The notes under the pieces: model-generated
Database searches by the model: none
Told to the model about the DNA's origin: nothing
Seen by the model: only the letters and a program-made list of their open reading frames with translations
From: Halobacteriales archaeon QH_10_67_22
GTDB lineage: Archaea; Halobacteriota; Halobacteria; Halobacteriales; Haloarculaceae
Reading direction: 5' to 3'
DNA: 37,703 bases
Assembly (NCBI GenBank): GCA_003021305.1
Contig: PXQN01000003.1
Span: 40,164-77,866, forward strand
In this document: piece by piece, positions 18,554 through 28,023 of the stretch
Layout of the letters: every line of letters starts with the position of its first letter
Numbering within the stretch: position 1 is the first letter of the stretch
Translations under genes and position numbers: made by a program

Positions 18554-18876
18554 CAGACCCAACCGTCGGGCAGGTAGATAGTCTGTTCGGTCAGATCGGT
18601 GTCAGCTAACAGGTCCTCGACAGTACGGACCGCGTTGACGAGGTCACGACGTGTGGTCGACTGGTCGTCGTAGTAGAGGACACCGCCTTCCGGGCGGTCG
18701 ACGAAATCGCTGTCGTTCGTCAGGAGGAGGTAGCCACGGTCGGTCGCGTGCGAGAGAACGTCGGTGTCGGCAGTACCTGGCTCCAGTTCGTCGGTGACAG
18801 TCGCAACTTCGATCCCCTCGCCACGGAGTGCGTTGACGACTGGTGGAGGAACGTGCTCGTCACAGAGGATCCTCAT
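18553..18876 (-). CDS. DUF5615-family PIN-like protein (toxin-like)
   Basis: MRILCDEHVPPPVVNALRGEGIEVATVTDELEPGTADTDVLSHATDRGYLLLTNDSDFV: PIN-like D-E-H-V-P and TNDxDF motifs. Confidence 0.85.
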   Translation of the reverse strand: MRILCDEHVPPPVVNALRGEGIEVATVTDELEPGTADTDVLSHATDRGYLLLTNDSDFVDRPEGGVLYYDDQSTTRRDLVNAVRTVEDLLADTDLTEQTIYLPDGWV

Positions 18877-19157
18877 GCCCGGCGCGTGAACTCTTCGGGG
18901 TCGGGCTGCTCATCGCGTGCCGTCTCTGCTGTTGCCCGCTTCCGGCGGCGCCACTCTCGCATCTCGTCCGGGTGGTCGTAGTAGTACGCCACGGCCCGAT
19001 ACACGTCGGCGATATCGAGGTCGAAATCCGCCGCGACCGACGCAGGAGCTTCGTCACCGTCGAGTACCCGGTTGACCACGTGAAGCACGCCGATGCGCCG
19101 GCCCTTGATGCGTGGTTCGCCACCGAGAACGTCGGGCGTCGAGACGATGTCTGCCAT
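18873..19157 (-). CDS. DUF433-family antitoxin-like DNA-binding protein
   Basis: MADIVSTPDVLGGEPRIKGRRIGVLHVVNRVLDGDEAPASVAADFDLDIADVYRAVAYYYDHPDEM; classic DUF433 GGxPxIxGxRI; 4-nt overlap with the DUF5615 gene. Confidence 0.88.
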   Translation of the reverse strand: MADIVSTPDVLGGEPRIKGRRIGVLHVVNRVLDGDEAPASVAADFDLDIADVYRAVAYYYDHPDEMREWRRRKRATAETARDEQPDPEEFTRRA

Positions 19158-19249
19158 ACGAGACTGTTCGTCGGTTCGGGATAAAAACCTGTGCTCGTTC
19201 GGAACTGGACTGAAAACGATTAACTGGCTCGCCCCGAAAGTCCCCGTCA

Positions 19250-19939
19250 ATGGCCAAAGACGTCAAACCCACGCGCAAGGAGTTGATGCAGATCGAGGAG
19301 CGCATCGAACTCTCCGAGCGGGGTCACGACACGCTCGAACAGAAGCGCGACGGCCTCATCATGGAGTTCATGGACATCCTGGACGAGGCCAAGGACGTCC
19401 GGTCGGAACTGGAAGCCACCTACGACGACGCCCAGCGCGCCATCAACGTCGCGCGGGCACTCGACGGCGACGTCGCCGTCCGCGGAGCCGCCGCGGCGCT
19501 CAAGGAACACCCCGAGATCACGACCGAGTCCAAGAGCGTCATGGGCGTGTTCATCCCACAGATAGACTCCACGAAGGTCCGCAAGAACCTCGACGAGCGC
19601 GGGTACGGCGTCCTGGGGACGAGCGCGCGCATCGACGAGGCCGCCGAGGCCTACGAGGAACTGCTCGAACAGATCATCCTCGCCGCCGAGGTCGAGACGG
19701 CGATGAAAAAGATGATCGAAGAGATCGAGACCACCAACCGCCGGGTCAACGCCCTCGAGTTCAAGCTCCTCCCCGAACTCCGCGAGAACCAGGAGTACAT
19801 CGAGCAGAAACTCGAAGAGCAGGAACGCGAAGAGATCTTCCGCATGAAGAAGGTCAAAGACAAGAAAGAAGAGCAGGAACGCGAAGAACGCGAGGCCGAA
19901 AAAGAAGAGGAAGAGGAGCCGGTCCCCGCCGACGACTGA
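19250..19939 (+). CDS. atpD: A-type ATP synthase subunit D (rotor)
   Basis: [50 protein letters not shown]...[16 protein letters not shown] = V/A-ATPase D signature. Confidence 0.96.
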   Translation: MAKDVKPTRKELMQIEERIELSERGHDTLEQKRDGLIMEFMDILDEAKDVRSELEATYDDAQRAINVARALDGDVAVRGAAAALKEHPEITTESKSVMGVFIPQIDSTKVRKNLDERGYGVLGTSARIDEAAEAYEELLEQIILAAEVETAMKKMIEEIETTNRRVNALEFKLLPELRENQEYIEQKLEEQEREEIFRMKKVKDKKEEQEREEREAEKEEEEEPVPADD

Positions 19940-20026
19940 GCGCGATCCCTGGCCGTCTCCGGTATCTATCGCCGCCGGCGCGTGCTGGGGCGTCATCGTT
20001 TTCTCCCACCGCCGCCCACGACCGGT

Positions 20027-20416
20027 ATGGACTGTCCCGCCTGTAGTGGGCCGACCATCGCGTTCGCGGTGCCCGCCGACCTGCGCGAGTATCTGCCCGG
20101 CGACGACCCGGGCGCGGCGCTGTGTACGACGTGTCTCGAACTCCATCCGGTCGCCGACCCGCCCGCCGACCCGCCGGAGTTCGCGCACGTTAGCGACGTC
20201 TTCCCCGACGGCGAGGCGGCGATCCCCTTCGCGTTGCTGGTCGGCCTGGTCGACTCGCTGGCACAGTATCGCTCGGAGCTAACGGCGTTGCTCGAACGCG
20301 TCGAGCGCGCGGGCGCCGACCCGTTGCTCGCCCTCGACCGCCTGGCTGACGACCCCAGCGTCGACGCCGCCGCCGACCTGCGCCGGCGCCGCCACCAGCT
20401 CGAACAGCTGCTGTAA
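20027..20416 (+). CDS. Small zinc-ribbon-like haloarchaeal protein (DUF6276-like)
   Basis: MDCPACSGPTIAFAVPADLREYLPGDDPGAALCTTCLELHPV: CPxC and CTTC; located just after atpD. Confidence 0.65.
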   Translation: MDCPACSGPTIAFAVPADLREYLPGDDPGAALCTTCLELHPVADPPADPPEFAHVSDVFPDGEAAIPFALLVGLVDSLAQYRSELTALLERVERAGADPLLALDRLADDPSVDAAADLRRRRHQLEQLL

Positions 20417-20495
20417 CCCAGACCCTACTCAGTTAGGCACAGGGGATTTATCCATCCAACTCCTGTTACGAGATGCGGCATCCGGATAGGTGCCG

Positions 20496-20522
20496 CGACG
20501 ACGTGTAAGACCGTCGTCGTTT
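20496..20522 (+). terminator. Hairpin followed by T-tract after the DUF6276-like gene
   Basis: CGACGACG (20496-20503)-TGTAAGAC-CGTCGTCG (20512-20519) then TTT; a second hairpin GCGGCA/TGCCGC lies at 20475-20496. Confidence 0.4.
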
Positions 20523-20543
20523 CCCCACCCCCACCCCCACCCC
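20523..20543 (-). other. G-quadruplex-forming motif
   Basis: Plus strand CCCCACCCCCACCCCCACCCC, so minus strand GGGGTGGGGGTGGGGGTGGGG, downstream of the prf1 stop on the prf1 sense strand. Confidence 0.8.
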
Positions 20544-20644
20544 ATTTCCACCTTTCACTTTCCGCCCGCCCGGCGTCAGCGAGTCCCCCCGACTCGCGAC
20601 CCGGTCGGCGGGAGTTTTCGACCGGACCCGGCAGTCTACCGTCC

Positions 20645-21883
20645 TCAGACGCCGGTCGAGTACCTGAGAATGCCGGCGATGCCCCCGAACGCCGAGAGCA
20701 GTTGTTCGCCCTTCTCGAAGTCCGTCGAGACGAAGTACGGTTCCGTGCCCCGCTGTTCGGCGATGTCGATGAGGTGGTCGATCGCGTCCTCGCGTTCGGT
20801 CTCCATGGGTTCACCACACCGCTGGCAGTCCGTCTCGGGGAGCGACTCCGAGCGGTCGAGGAAGTCGTACTCGGTGTGGCCGTTCGGACACTCGCGGACG
20901 GCGACGTCCTTGCGCAAGTCCTCCGAGAGGAGGAGCGTCTCGACGGCACCCATGTTGAGGTTCTCGCGGGTCGGGCCGAAGCCGTATGTCGCCAGGTCCC
21001 CGTCGTGGAGTTCCTCGAAGAACCGCTCCATGAGCTTCTTGTCCTGCATCATCTCGTGCTCGTCGAGCACGTCCTGTGCGGCGTCGACGAGGTCGTGCAG
21101 TCCGGACTCGTCGGTGTAGGAGACGTCGAACTTCCCCAGCACCTCGTCGCCGAGTTCGTGGTGGAGGTAGTCGCCGTCGAGGAACTCGTCTTTGGTCGGC
21201 GAGGGACCACCCACCAGGATGCCGTCTATGTTGTGGCGCTCGGGGACGAACAGGTCGTTGGCCATCCCGGCGACCTCCTGGTAGAAGTTGTCGATGGCCT
21301 CCAGGCGCAGGCGGGCGAACCGCTGTGCGGACTGGCCCCCCTTGCGCTGTTTCCCGGGGACGAGCGACTCGGCGGATTTGACGGGTTCGACTCGCTTCCC
21401 GCGGAGCCAGCCGACGTTGGCCTCGCGTCTGTCGAGCACTATCAGACCGAACAGACCCTCGTCGGCCAGCATCTCCGCTAGGGGCTCGGTCAGAAACTCC
21501 GAGTCACAGTGGTAGCGAAACGACTCGATGGGTCGGGGCGGGCTCTCCAGAACCTCGGTGATCATGTCGCTGCGGCCGCCGCCGGTGTCGACCGCGCCCG
21601 AGAAGATGACCATCCCGTTCTCGGGCGGGTACGTGTCGTAGTAGCGCAGGCGGTCTTTGATCGACTTGAGCGCGTCCTGGACGCTCGTCCGGGTGTCCTT
21701 GGACTTGATGTTCGAGGCCTCGGAGTGTTCCTGTGTGACGTGCTGGACGACGGAGCTCACCTGCCGGTCCTCGGGGACGTAGATCGAGACCAGCTGTGTC
21801 CCGGACCCCCGGTAGTCCGTGAGTTTCTCGATGACTTTCCGAAACTCGTACTTTTGTTTGTCCGTCTGTTCTGACTCACTCAT
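20645..21883 (-). CDS. prf1: Peptide chain release factor aRF1
   Basis: Start at ATG 21883 (MSESEQTDKQKYEFRKVIEKLTDYRGSGTQLVSIYVP); NIKS stop-decoding motif (ASNIKSKDTR) and GGQ hydrolysis motif (RKGGQSAQRFARLR). Confidence 0.98.
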   Translation of the reverse strand: MSESEQTDKQKYEFRKVIEKLTDYRGSGTQLVSIYVPEDRQVSSVVQHVTQEHSEASNIKSKDTRTSVQDALKSIKDRLRYYDTYPPENGMVIFSGAVDTGGGRSDMITEVLESPPRPIESFRYHCDSEFLTEPLAEMLADEGLFGLIVLDRREANVGWLRGKRVEPVKSAESLVPGKQRKGGQSAQRFARLRLEAIDNFYQEVAGMANDLFVPERHNIDGILVGGPSPTKDEFLDGDYLHHELGDEVLGKFDVSYTDESGLHDLVDAAQDVLDEHEMMQDKKLMERFFEELHDGDLATYGFGPTRENLNMGAVETLLLSEDLRKDVAVRECPNGHTEYDFLDRSESLPETDCQRCGEPMETEREDAIDHLIDIAEQRGTEPYFVSTDFEKGEQLLSAFGGIAGILRYSTGV

Positions 21884-21956
21884 TACCCTCTGTTGGGGTC
21901 GTACTCCGTAAGTACCTGTTGACCTCCCCGCTCGGGGGATCGAAGTCAACAGCGGG

Positions 21957-21965
21957 TTTAAATAA
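21957..21965 (+). promoter_or_regulatory. Promoter TATA element of the minD-like gene
   Basis: TTTAAATAA 23-31 nt upstream of ATG 21988. Confidence 0.6.
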
Positions 21966-21987
21966 TTCCCGCCGTGTTATACGCACA

Positions 21988-22821
21988 ATGGCTGGTTACG
22001 TCTGTACCGTTGCCGGCGGAAAAGGGGGCGTGGGCAAGACGACGACAGCTGTCAACGTCGCCGCGGCCCTGGAAGGGGAAGGGTACGACGTCGTGGTGGT
22101 CGACGCGGACCTGGGCATGGCGAACCTCGCAGCGATGCTCGGCGTCGACCCCGACGACAGTATCCACGAGATCCTGGCCGGCGGCGGTGCGGTCAGCGAC
22201 GCCCTCACAGAAGCCGAAGGCGGGATCACCATCGTCCCGGGCGAGCAGAGCCTCGAAGCGTTCGCCGACGCCGACCCCGCGAAACTCAAGCGGGTAGTCA
22301 AGACGTTGCGCAACGCCTACGACGTCGTGTTGATCGATACGGGGGCGGGTCTCAGCCACGAGACGACCGTCCCGCTGGGACTGGCCGACGGCATCCTCCT
22401 CATCACGACGCCCGACGAGGTCGCGGTCGGCGACGCGGTCAAGACCGCCGAACTCGCGGACCGCGTCGGCGGCGAGGTGCTCGGCGCGATGATAAACCGG
22501 GCCACGAGCGAGACGGACGTGGAGACCATCGCCGAGAAGTTCGACTCGAAGCTCCTCGCGGTGATCCCCGACGACATCGCCGCCACGGAGAACGAACCGC
22601 TGGTGTTCAACAGCCCCGACAGCCACGCCGCCGAGGCGTACCGCCTGTTGACCGACCAGCTCGTCGGCGTGTTCTTCGAGGGCGAACGGCTCGCGGACGT
22701 CGAGACCGTGGTCGAGTCCGAATGGTTCGACGATGTCGATGGAACCACCGACGACGAGAGCGACGATGACGACGATGACGACGACGGCGGGTTCGCCCAC
22801 AGCGTTTTCCAGGGGATCTGA
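21988..22821 (+). CDS. minD: MinD/ParA-family P-loop ATPase
   Basis: Deviant Walker [38 protein letters not shown]; acidic Asp-run C-terminal tail. Confidence 0.88.
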   Translation: MAGYVCTVAGGKGGVGKTTTAVNVAAALEGEGYDVVVVDADLGMANLAAMLGVDPDDSIHEILAGGGAVSDALTEAEGGITIVPGEQSLEAFADADPAKLKRVVKTLRNAYDVVLIDTGAGLSHETTVPLGLADGILLITTPDEVAVGDAVKTAELADRVGGEVLGAMINRATSETDVETIAEKFDSKLLAVIPDDIAATENEPLVFNSPDSHAAEAYRLLTDQLVGVFFEGERLADVETVVESEWFDDVDGTTDDESDDDDDDDDGGFAHSVFQGI

Positions 22822-22895
22822 GCCGCGTCCGGCGCCGGCATCGGCCCCCGCCCAGGTTCGTTACCCCTAAACCCGCCGCTCGAAAACCCGGTGGT

Positions 22896-24653
22896 ATGTT
22901 TCGCTCCTTTCGCGCGGCGGTCGAGGACGCCCTCGCGGACGCACTCGCGACCCTCGGGTTCCCGACCGACGACCTGGGTATCGAGCGCCCGCCGGCCGAC
23001 GTCGACGCCGTCGTCGCCTCCAGCGTCGCCTTCCGACTGGCCGGCGAGGCCGGCACCCCGCCGCCCGCAGTCGCCACCGACGTGGCCGAGGAGATCGACC
23101 CCGACGACTACGACTACATCGCTGCGGTGCGCACGGAGGGCCCGTATCTCAACTTCTACCCCGACGACACCTACTTCGCCGACACCGTCGAGTCCGCCGA
23201 CGCCGACTACGGCCGTCTCCCCGACCGGGAGACGTCGGTCGTCGTCGAACACACCTCGGCCAACCCGACAGGGCCGGTCCACGTCGGCCGCGCGCGCAAC
23301 CCGATCGTCGGCGACGCGCTCGCCCGCATCCTCGATTTCGCCGGCTACGACGTCGACACACACTACTACGTCAACGACGCCGGCCGCCAGCTGGCCGTGT
23401 TCACCTGGGCCTACGAGACGTTCGACGAGACCGATCTGCCCGCCCCCGAACGCGACCGGGCCGACTACGAACTCGTCCGCTACTACCGGGCGGGCAACGA
23501 GTTCCTCGAAGAGGGGCCAGACGGGGAAGTCGAGGCCGCCGAGGAGGCGATCCAGTCGATCATGCAGGGGCTGGAGGCGGGCGACGCGGAGACGCTGGCG
23601 CGGGTCAGCGAGGTCGTCGACGGCGTCCTCTCGGGGATGCGCGAGAGCCTCTCGCGGCTGCCCGCGACCTTCGACGAGTTCGTCAAGGAGACCCGCTTTC
23701 TGCGGGACGGTTCGACCCGCGAGGTGGCCGACCGCCTCCAGGACAGCGAACACGCCGTCTACGAGGAGGGGGCCTGGCAGCTCGAACTCGACGACTGGGG
23801 GATCGACAAGAACTTCGTCTTCCTGCGTTCGGACGGGACGTCGCTGTACGCGACCCGGGACGTGGCCCACCACGCCTGGAAGTTCGACAACTTCGACCGC
23901 GCGGTGACGGTGCTCGGCGAGGACCACCGCCTCCAGGCAGACCAGCTGCGGGCCACGCTCGAGGTCCTCGGCGAGGACACGGACAAACTCGACCAGGTGT
24001 TCTACGGCTGGGTGAACCTCCCGGGCGGGGAGTCGATGAGCACCCGCGAGGGGACCGGCATCGACCTGGACGACCTGCTCGACGAGGCCACCGACCGCGC
24101 CCGCGAGGAGGTCGAGACCCGCCTCGACGACCGGATACGCGGCGACGACCTCGACGAGGACGACGTCGAACGCATCGCCCGTCAGGTCGGCATCGGCGCC
24201 GTCCGCTACGACATCGTCTCCAAACAGCCCACGAAGGCGATCACCTTCGACTGGGACCGTGCGCTTGACTTCGAGGCCCAGTCGGCCCCCTACGTCCAGT
24301 ACGTCCACGCCCGCGCCTGTGGCATCCTCGGCGAGGCCGCCGGCGCCGGCCTCGAACCCGCCGACAGCGTCGACCCGACCCTGCTCGCGACCGACGCCGA
24401 ACGGGAGCTGCTGCGGACCATCGCCCGCTTTCCCGCGGTCGTCGAGGACGCTGCCGACGAACTGCAACCTCACACCGTCGCCACATACACCCGCGAGTTC
24501 GCCGAACAGTTCAACGCCTTCTACCGGGAGTGTCCGGTGCTCAACGCCGACGCGGAGACCGCCCGGGCGCGTCTCGCGCTGGTCGCGGCCGCCCGCCACA
24601 CCGTCGCCAACGCGCTCTCGCTACTCGGCGTCGAAGCGCCCGACTCGATGTGA
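22896..24653 (+). CDS. argS: Arginyl-tRNA synthetase
   Basis: [28 protein letters not shown] (HIGH motif region), GESMSTREG (KMSKS variant), C-terminal DALR anticodon-binding domain. Confidence 0.96.
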   Translation: MFRSFRAAVEDALADALATLGFPTDDLGIERPPADVDAVVASSVAFRLAGEAGTPPPAVATDVAEEIDPDDYDYIAAVRTEGPYLNFYPDDTYFADTVESADADYGRLPDRETSVVVEHTSANPTGPVHVGRARNPIVGDALARILDFAGYDVDTHYYVNDAGRQLAVFTWAYETFDETDLPAPERDRADYELVRYYRAGNEFLEEGPDGEVEAAEEAIQSIMQGLEAGDAETLARVSEVVDGVLSGMRESLSRLPATFDEFVKETRFLRDGSTREVADRLQDSEHAVYEEGAWQLELDDWGIDKNFVFLRSDGTSLYATRDVAHHAWKFDNFDRAVTVLGEDHRLQADQLRATLEVLGEDTDKLDQVFYGWVNLPGGESMSTREGTGIDLDDLLDEATDRAREEVETRLDDRIRGDDLDEDDVERIARQVGIGAVRYDIVSKQPTKAITFDWDRALDFEAQSAPYVQYVHARACGILGEAAGAGLEPADSVDPTLLATDAERELLRTIARFPAVVEDAADELQPHTVATYTREFAEQFNAFYRECPVLNADAETARARLALVAAARHTVANALSLLGVEAPDSM

Positions 24654-24832
24654 CCGAGGCGAGGTCCGTCGCTAATTGGTCCCGCAGGCGCGCGGGGCCG
24701 TCGCCGGCAGAGAATACTCGGAGTATCCGTTGGGACCCGGAATCCGGGCTGTGCGTTGCTCATTCACCGGGTAGTATTCGTCGCTACCCCCCGTCGCGGA
24801 GACAGTCTTCTGGTTCGTGGGAATACAAAGAA

Positions 24833-24848
24833 TTACGCACGACCGTAT
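24833..24848 (-). repeat. Third copy of the ATACGGTCGTGCGTAA repeat
   Basis: TTACGCACGACCGTAT on plus strand; reads ATACGGTCGTGCGTAATTCTTT on minus and overlaps the stop codon of the 24848-25300 gene. Confidence 0.85.
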
Positions 24849-25300
24849 CAGATGTTCGTCGGGTCCTCGCCGGCCTCGAGGCGCTCGATACCGTCTTCGA
24901 CGGTGTAGCGCTGGTCGCCTTTCGTCACCGGGTAGAGCCCGCACAGGTCGCCGTCACAGCGGACCAGCAGACAGATGACCGGGAGGAAGAGCACCCGTTC
25001 GTCGTCGTCGTGGCTGGCCGCACGTGACCGGAAGTACGGTTCGACCGACACACCGCGTTCACGGGCGACCTCCAGGATCTCGCCGACGACCCGCGGACAG
25101 CGGTCCGCCGGGCCCGACCCGTTGTCGGGCATGCACACGCGCGTGCTCCAGTAGTTGACCGTCGCGTCCGCGACTGCGTCGTCCTCGTCGAGCGCCTCGA
25201 CGCGCTCGCGGACCGTCTCCTGGCGGCCGCGGGCCACGCTTGGCGCCGACGACCGCAGGCAGAGTTCGACCGTGACGTCACGCTGTCGGGTTTCCGACAT
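24848..25300 (-). CDS. Conserved haloarchaeal hypothetical protein
   Basis: MSETRQRDVTVELCLRSSAPSVARGRQETVRERVEALDEDDAV... coherent acidic halophilic protein; stop at 24848. Confidence 0.7.
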   Translation of the reverse strand: MSETRQRDVTVELCLRSSAPSVARGRQETVRERVEALDEDDAVADATVNYWSTRVCMPDNGSGPADRCPRVVGEILEVARERGVSVEPYFRSRAASHDDDERVLFLPVICLLVRCDGDLCGLYPVTKGDQRYTVEDGIERLEAGEDPTNI

Positions 25301-25364
25301 CAAGGGCACTACACGCCGACACCGTAAATTCGTTCTCCCTGATTATCATGTTCGAAAGCTCCCG

Positions 25365-26753
25365 CTACGTCTCCCCGAGCGTCCACAGTTCGACCCGGTC
25401 GGGCACCGACGCGAGCGCGCTCGCCGGCCAGTCCTCGTGGCCCAGCGTGAACGCGACGTCCGGGTGGGCCTCAACCAGTCGGCGGACGCCCTGTGCGGCG
25501 CGTTCGTAGGCCGCCGGGTCGAGCCGGTCGGGCAGTTCGGCGGTCAGCGGGTAGCCGTCCGACAGCGCGCGCGGGTAGGGACCGAACGGCGGCCGGACGC
25601 GCCAGCACTCGTCGAAGCCGTCGGCGGCCGACCCCTCGGTGAGCAACACCGACTCGCCCTCGGGTTCGAGTCGGGCCAGGCGGTCGTGGTGGCGAGCGAC
25701 CTCGGGCCGGCGCGGGCTGTCGGCCGAGAGGTAGAAGTACGGCGCTTTCGAGACGGGGTCGGTCCGCTCCAGCTGGTCGGCGTACTCCAGCAGCGTCCGG
25801 TAGCCGTCAAGCATCGCCGGGTGACCCCGGGCGCGGGCCTCGACGAGTTCCAGCAGGTTCCCCCGGCGCAGCGCCTGTTTGACACGGCGCAACTCGCCGA
25901 AAGAGACGTGGAGGTTGTGCTCGGCCAGCAGGCGCTCGCGCTCGTCGTCCTCGTGTTCGCGCAGTCTCCCGGGCGTGTGCTCGACACAGACCGGACACGA
26001 ACACGGGAAGTAGTCCAGATCTGCCAGGTGTTCGGTCGTCCGCACGGTCATGTAGCGGTCGTCGCGGGCGTAGATGGCATACGCCGCCGAGTCGAAGAGA
26101 TCACAGCCAAGCGCCACCGCCAGGGCGAACATCATGGGGTGGCCGGCGCCGAAGAGGTGGACCGGCCCGCTCTCGGGGAAGACGTCCAGGCCAGACCCGG
26201 CGGCGTGGTCGGCGGCCGACTCGCGCAGGTCCGGGTAGGTCGACCCCTGGACCGGGGCCGTGACGAGCATCTCGCCCGTCTCGACGCCGGCGGCCGTCTC
26301 GATGCGGTCCTGCGTGGTCGCCAGTTCGCGTTCGGCCCGCTCGCGGTCGACGTCCGGCGGCGTGGGTACGTCGACCGGCGTCGCCACGTCCGAGCCGATC
26401 TCGCGCTGGAACGCGAGGATCTCCGGCGTCGTCACGTCGATCTCGCCGTACTCGGCCAGCTGGAACGAGCCCGAATCGGTGACGATTGCGCCCGAGAAAT
26501 CGAGCACGTCGTGGACGCCCCGTTCGAGCGCCGGGTCGCGGAAGTCGTCGCTCCCGTAGAAGACGTAGCTGTTGGTGATAAGCGCCTCGGCGCCGAACTC
26601 CGACTCCAGGGTCGCGGGCGTGACCGTCTGGAGGTGGGGGTTGACCACCGGCAGGAGAGCGGGCGTCTCGACGGTGACCCCGGCCCGCGGGATTTCGAGT
26701 TCGCCCAGGCGGCCGGCCGCGTCGTAGTCCCGCACCTCGAAGACGTCGCGCAT
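25365..26753 (-). CDS. tgtA: Archaeosine tRNA-guanine transglycosylase
   Basis: [111 protein letters not shown] zinc motif. Confidence 0.96.
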   Translation of the reverse strand: MRDVFEVRDYDAAGRLGELEIPRAGVTVETPALLPVVNPHLQTVTPATLESEFGAEALITNSYVFYGSDDFRDPALERGVHDVLDFSGAIVTDSGSFQLAEYGEIDVTTPEILAFQREIGSDVATPVDVPTPPDVDRERAERELATTQDRIETAAGVETGEMLVTAPVQGSTYPDLRESAADHAAGSGLDVFPESGPVHLFGAGHPMMFALAVALGCDLFDSAAYAIYARDDRYMTVRTTEHLADLDYFPCSCPVCVEHTPGRLREHEDDERERLLAEHNLHVSFGELRRVKQALRRGNLLELVEARARGHPAMLDGYRTLLEYADQLERTDPVSKAPYFYLSADSPRRPEVARHHDRLARLEPEGESVLLTEGSAADGFDECWRVRPPFGPYPRALSDGYPLTAELPDRLDPAAYERAAQGVRRLVEAHPDVAFTLGHEDWPASALASVPDRVELWTLGET

Positions 26754-26814
26754 TACCCGCCGTAGCCGGGCACCCGGCCTAAGGGTTGTGTTCCGACCAG
26801 TCTCGTTCCTGTCG

Positions 26815-27381
26815 TCACTCCTCGCGCCCGAACAGCTGGTAGTAGAGCACGCCCAGCATCGAGCGACCGTCTCGGAGTTCATCCTCGCGGGCCGCTTCGA
26901 GCAGTTCCTCGAACGTCGTCGTGTCGACGCGGATGTCCTCGTTGTAGTCTAAGTCCTGGCTCCCGGTGGGCGTACAGTCGCGGGCGAGGAAGTAGTGGAA
27001 CTCGGAGTCGAGCAGGCCGTTGGCGGGTTCGACGGTGGTGAGGTGGTCGGCCGGGCCGGCCTCGTAGCCGGTCTCCTCTTCGAGTTCGCGCGCGACGGCG
27101 TCTTCCGGACTCGCGTCGTCTGCTTCGACGCCGCCGGCGGGCAGTCCACGGTTGACCCGCCGGACCGGGTGGCGCCACTCCTCGATGACGACCACCTCGC
27201 CCTCGGGGGTGAACGGAAGCACGACCACGCTCGGACCCTCGGAGACGTAGTCGTAGCCTGCGACCGTGTCGCCCGGGAACTTGACGTCCTCGTTGACCAC
27301 GTCGAACCCCTCGCAGGTGTAGACCGTCTGTGCGCCCAGCGTCTCCCAGGCCAGTTCGCTCGCGTCGGCGTCCTCGCTCAT
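26815..27381 (-). CDS. NUDIX hydrolase (ADP-ribose pyrophosphatase-like)
   Basis: Nudix box [26 protein letters not shown]. Confidence 0.9.
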   Translation of the reverse strand: MSEDADASELAWETLGAQTVYTCEGFDVVNEDVKFPGDTVAGYDYVSEGPSVVVLPFTPEGEVVVIEEWRHPVRRVNRGLPAGGVEADDASPEDAVARELEEETGYEAGPADHLTTVEPANGLLDSEFHYFLARDCTPTGSQDLDYNEDIRVDTTTFEELLEAAREDELRDGRSMLGVLYYQLFGREE

Positions 27382-27522
27382 ACTCGCCACGGGGTCTGCC
27401 AGCGGGTTAGCGGTGTCGACTCCCCGGTCCGGGGTCGGTCAGCGGGGTGGCGGTGCCGGCGCTCGCGTGGCCGGGGACCGCGTCCCGACAGACCCAAACC
27501 GGTCGCGCTGCTGGCCGGTGAC

Positions 27523-27981
27523 ATGGAGATTCACGACGAGTTCGTCCCCGAGGAGACGTTCGGCGCCTGTCTCGACGTCCTGCCACAGGTCTGTGTCGAA
27601 CTCCTCCTCGCGGACGACGACGGGATGCTGGTCGCTCGCCGGACGAACGAACCGGCGAAGGGAACGTACTTCTGGCCCGGGGGCCGCCTGTACAAGGGCG
27701 AACGCCTCGCCGACGCTGCCCACCGGGTCGGTCGCGAGGAACTCGCTATCGCGGTCGAACTCGGCGACCGCTTCGGGGTGTACAGCCACTTCTGGGACCG
27801 GTCGTCGGTCGCGGGCGCCGATTCCCGCCACACCGTCAACGTGGTCTTTCACGCCCGCCGACGCGACCCTGGCGCCGATATCGTCCTCGACGACCAGCAC
27901 GACGACTACCGGTTCGTCGACGAACCCGACGCGGACTGTCACGCCTACGTCCACGAGTACTTCGAGGCCCTGAGCCTGTAA
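27523..27981 (+). CDS. NUDIX protein resembling GDP-mannose mannosyl hydrolase
   Basis: MEIHDEFVPEETFGACLDVLPQVCVELLLADDDGMLVARRTNEPAKGTYFWPGGRLYKGERLADAAHRVGREELAI; degenerate Nudix box as in Gmm enzymes. Confidence 0.8.
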   Translation: MEIHDEFVPEETFGACLDVLPQVCVELLLADDDGMLVARRTNEPAKGTYFWPGGRLYKGERLADAAHRVGREELAIAVELGDRFGVYSHFWDRSSVAGADSRHTVNVVFHARRRDPGADIVLDDQHDDYRFVDEPDADCHAYVHEYFEALSL

Positions 27982-28023
27982 TCCGCCGGCTCGAAGGCCG
28001 TCCGTGTGGGCCGTCGCTGCTGT

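Noticed and set aside
22317-24599. 760-aa minus ORF opposite argS/minD
   Set aside because: Antisense shadow; argS motifs are unambiguous on the plus strand.
25155-26765. 536-aa plus ORF opposite tgtA
   Set aside because: Antisense shadow of tgtA.
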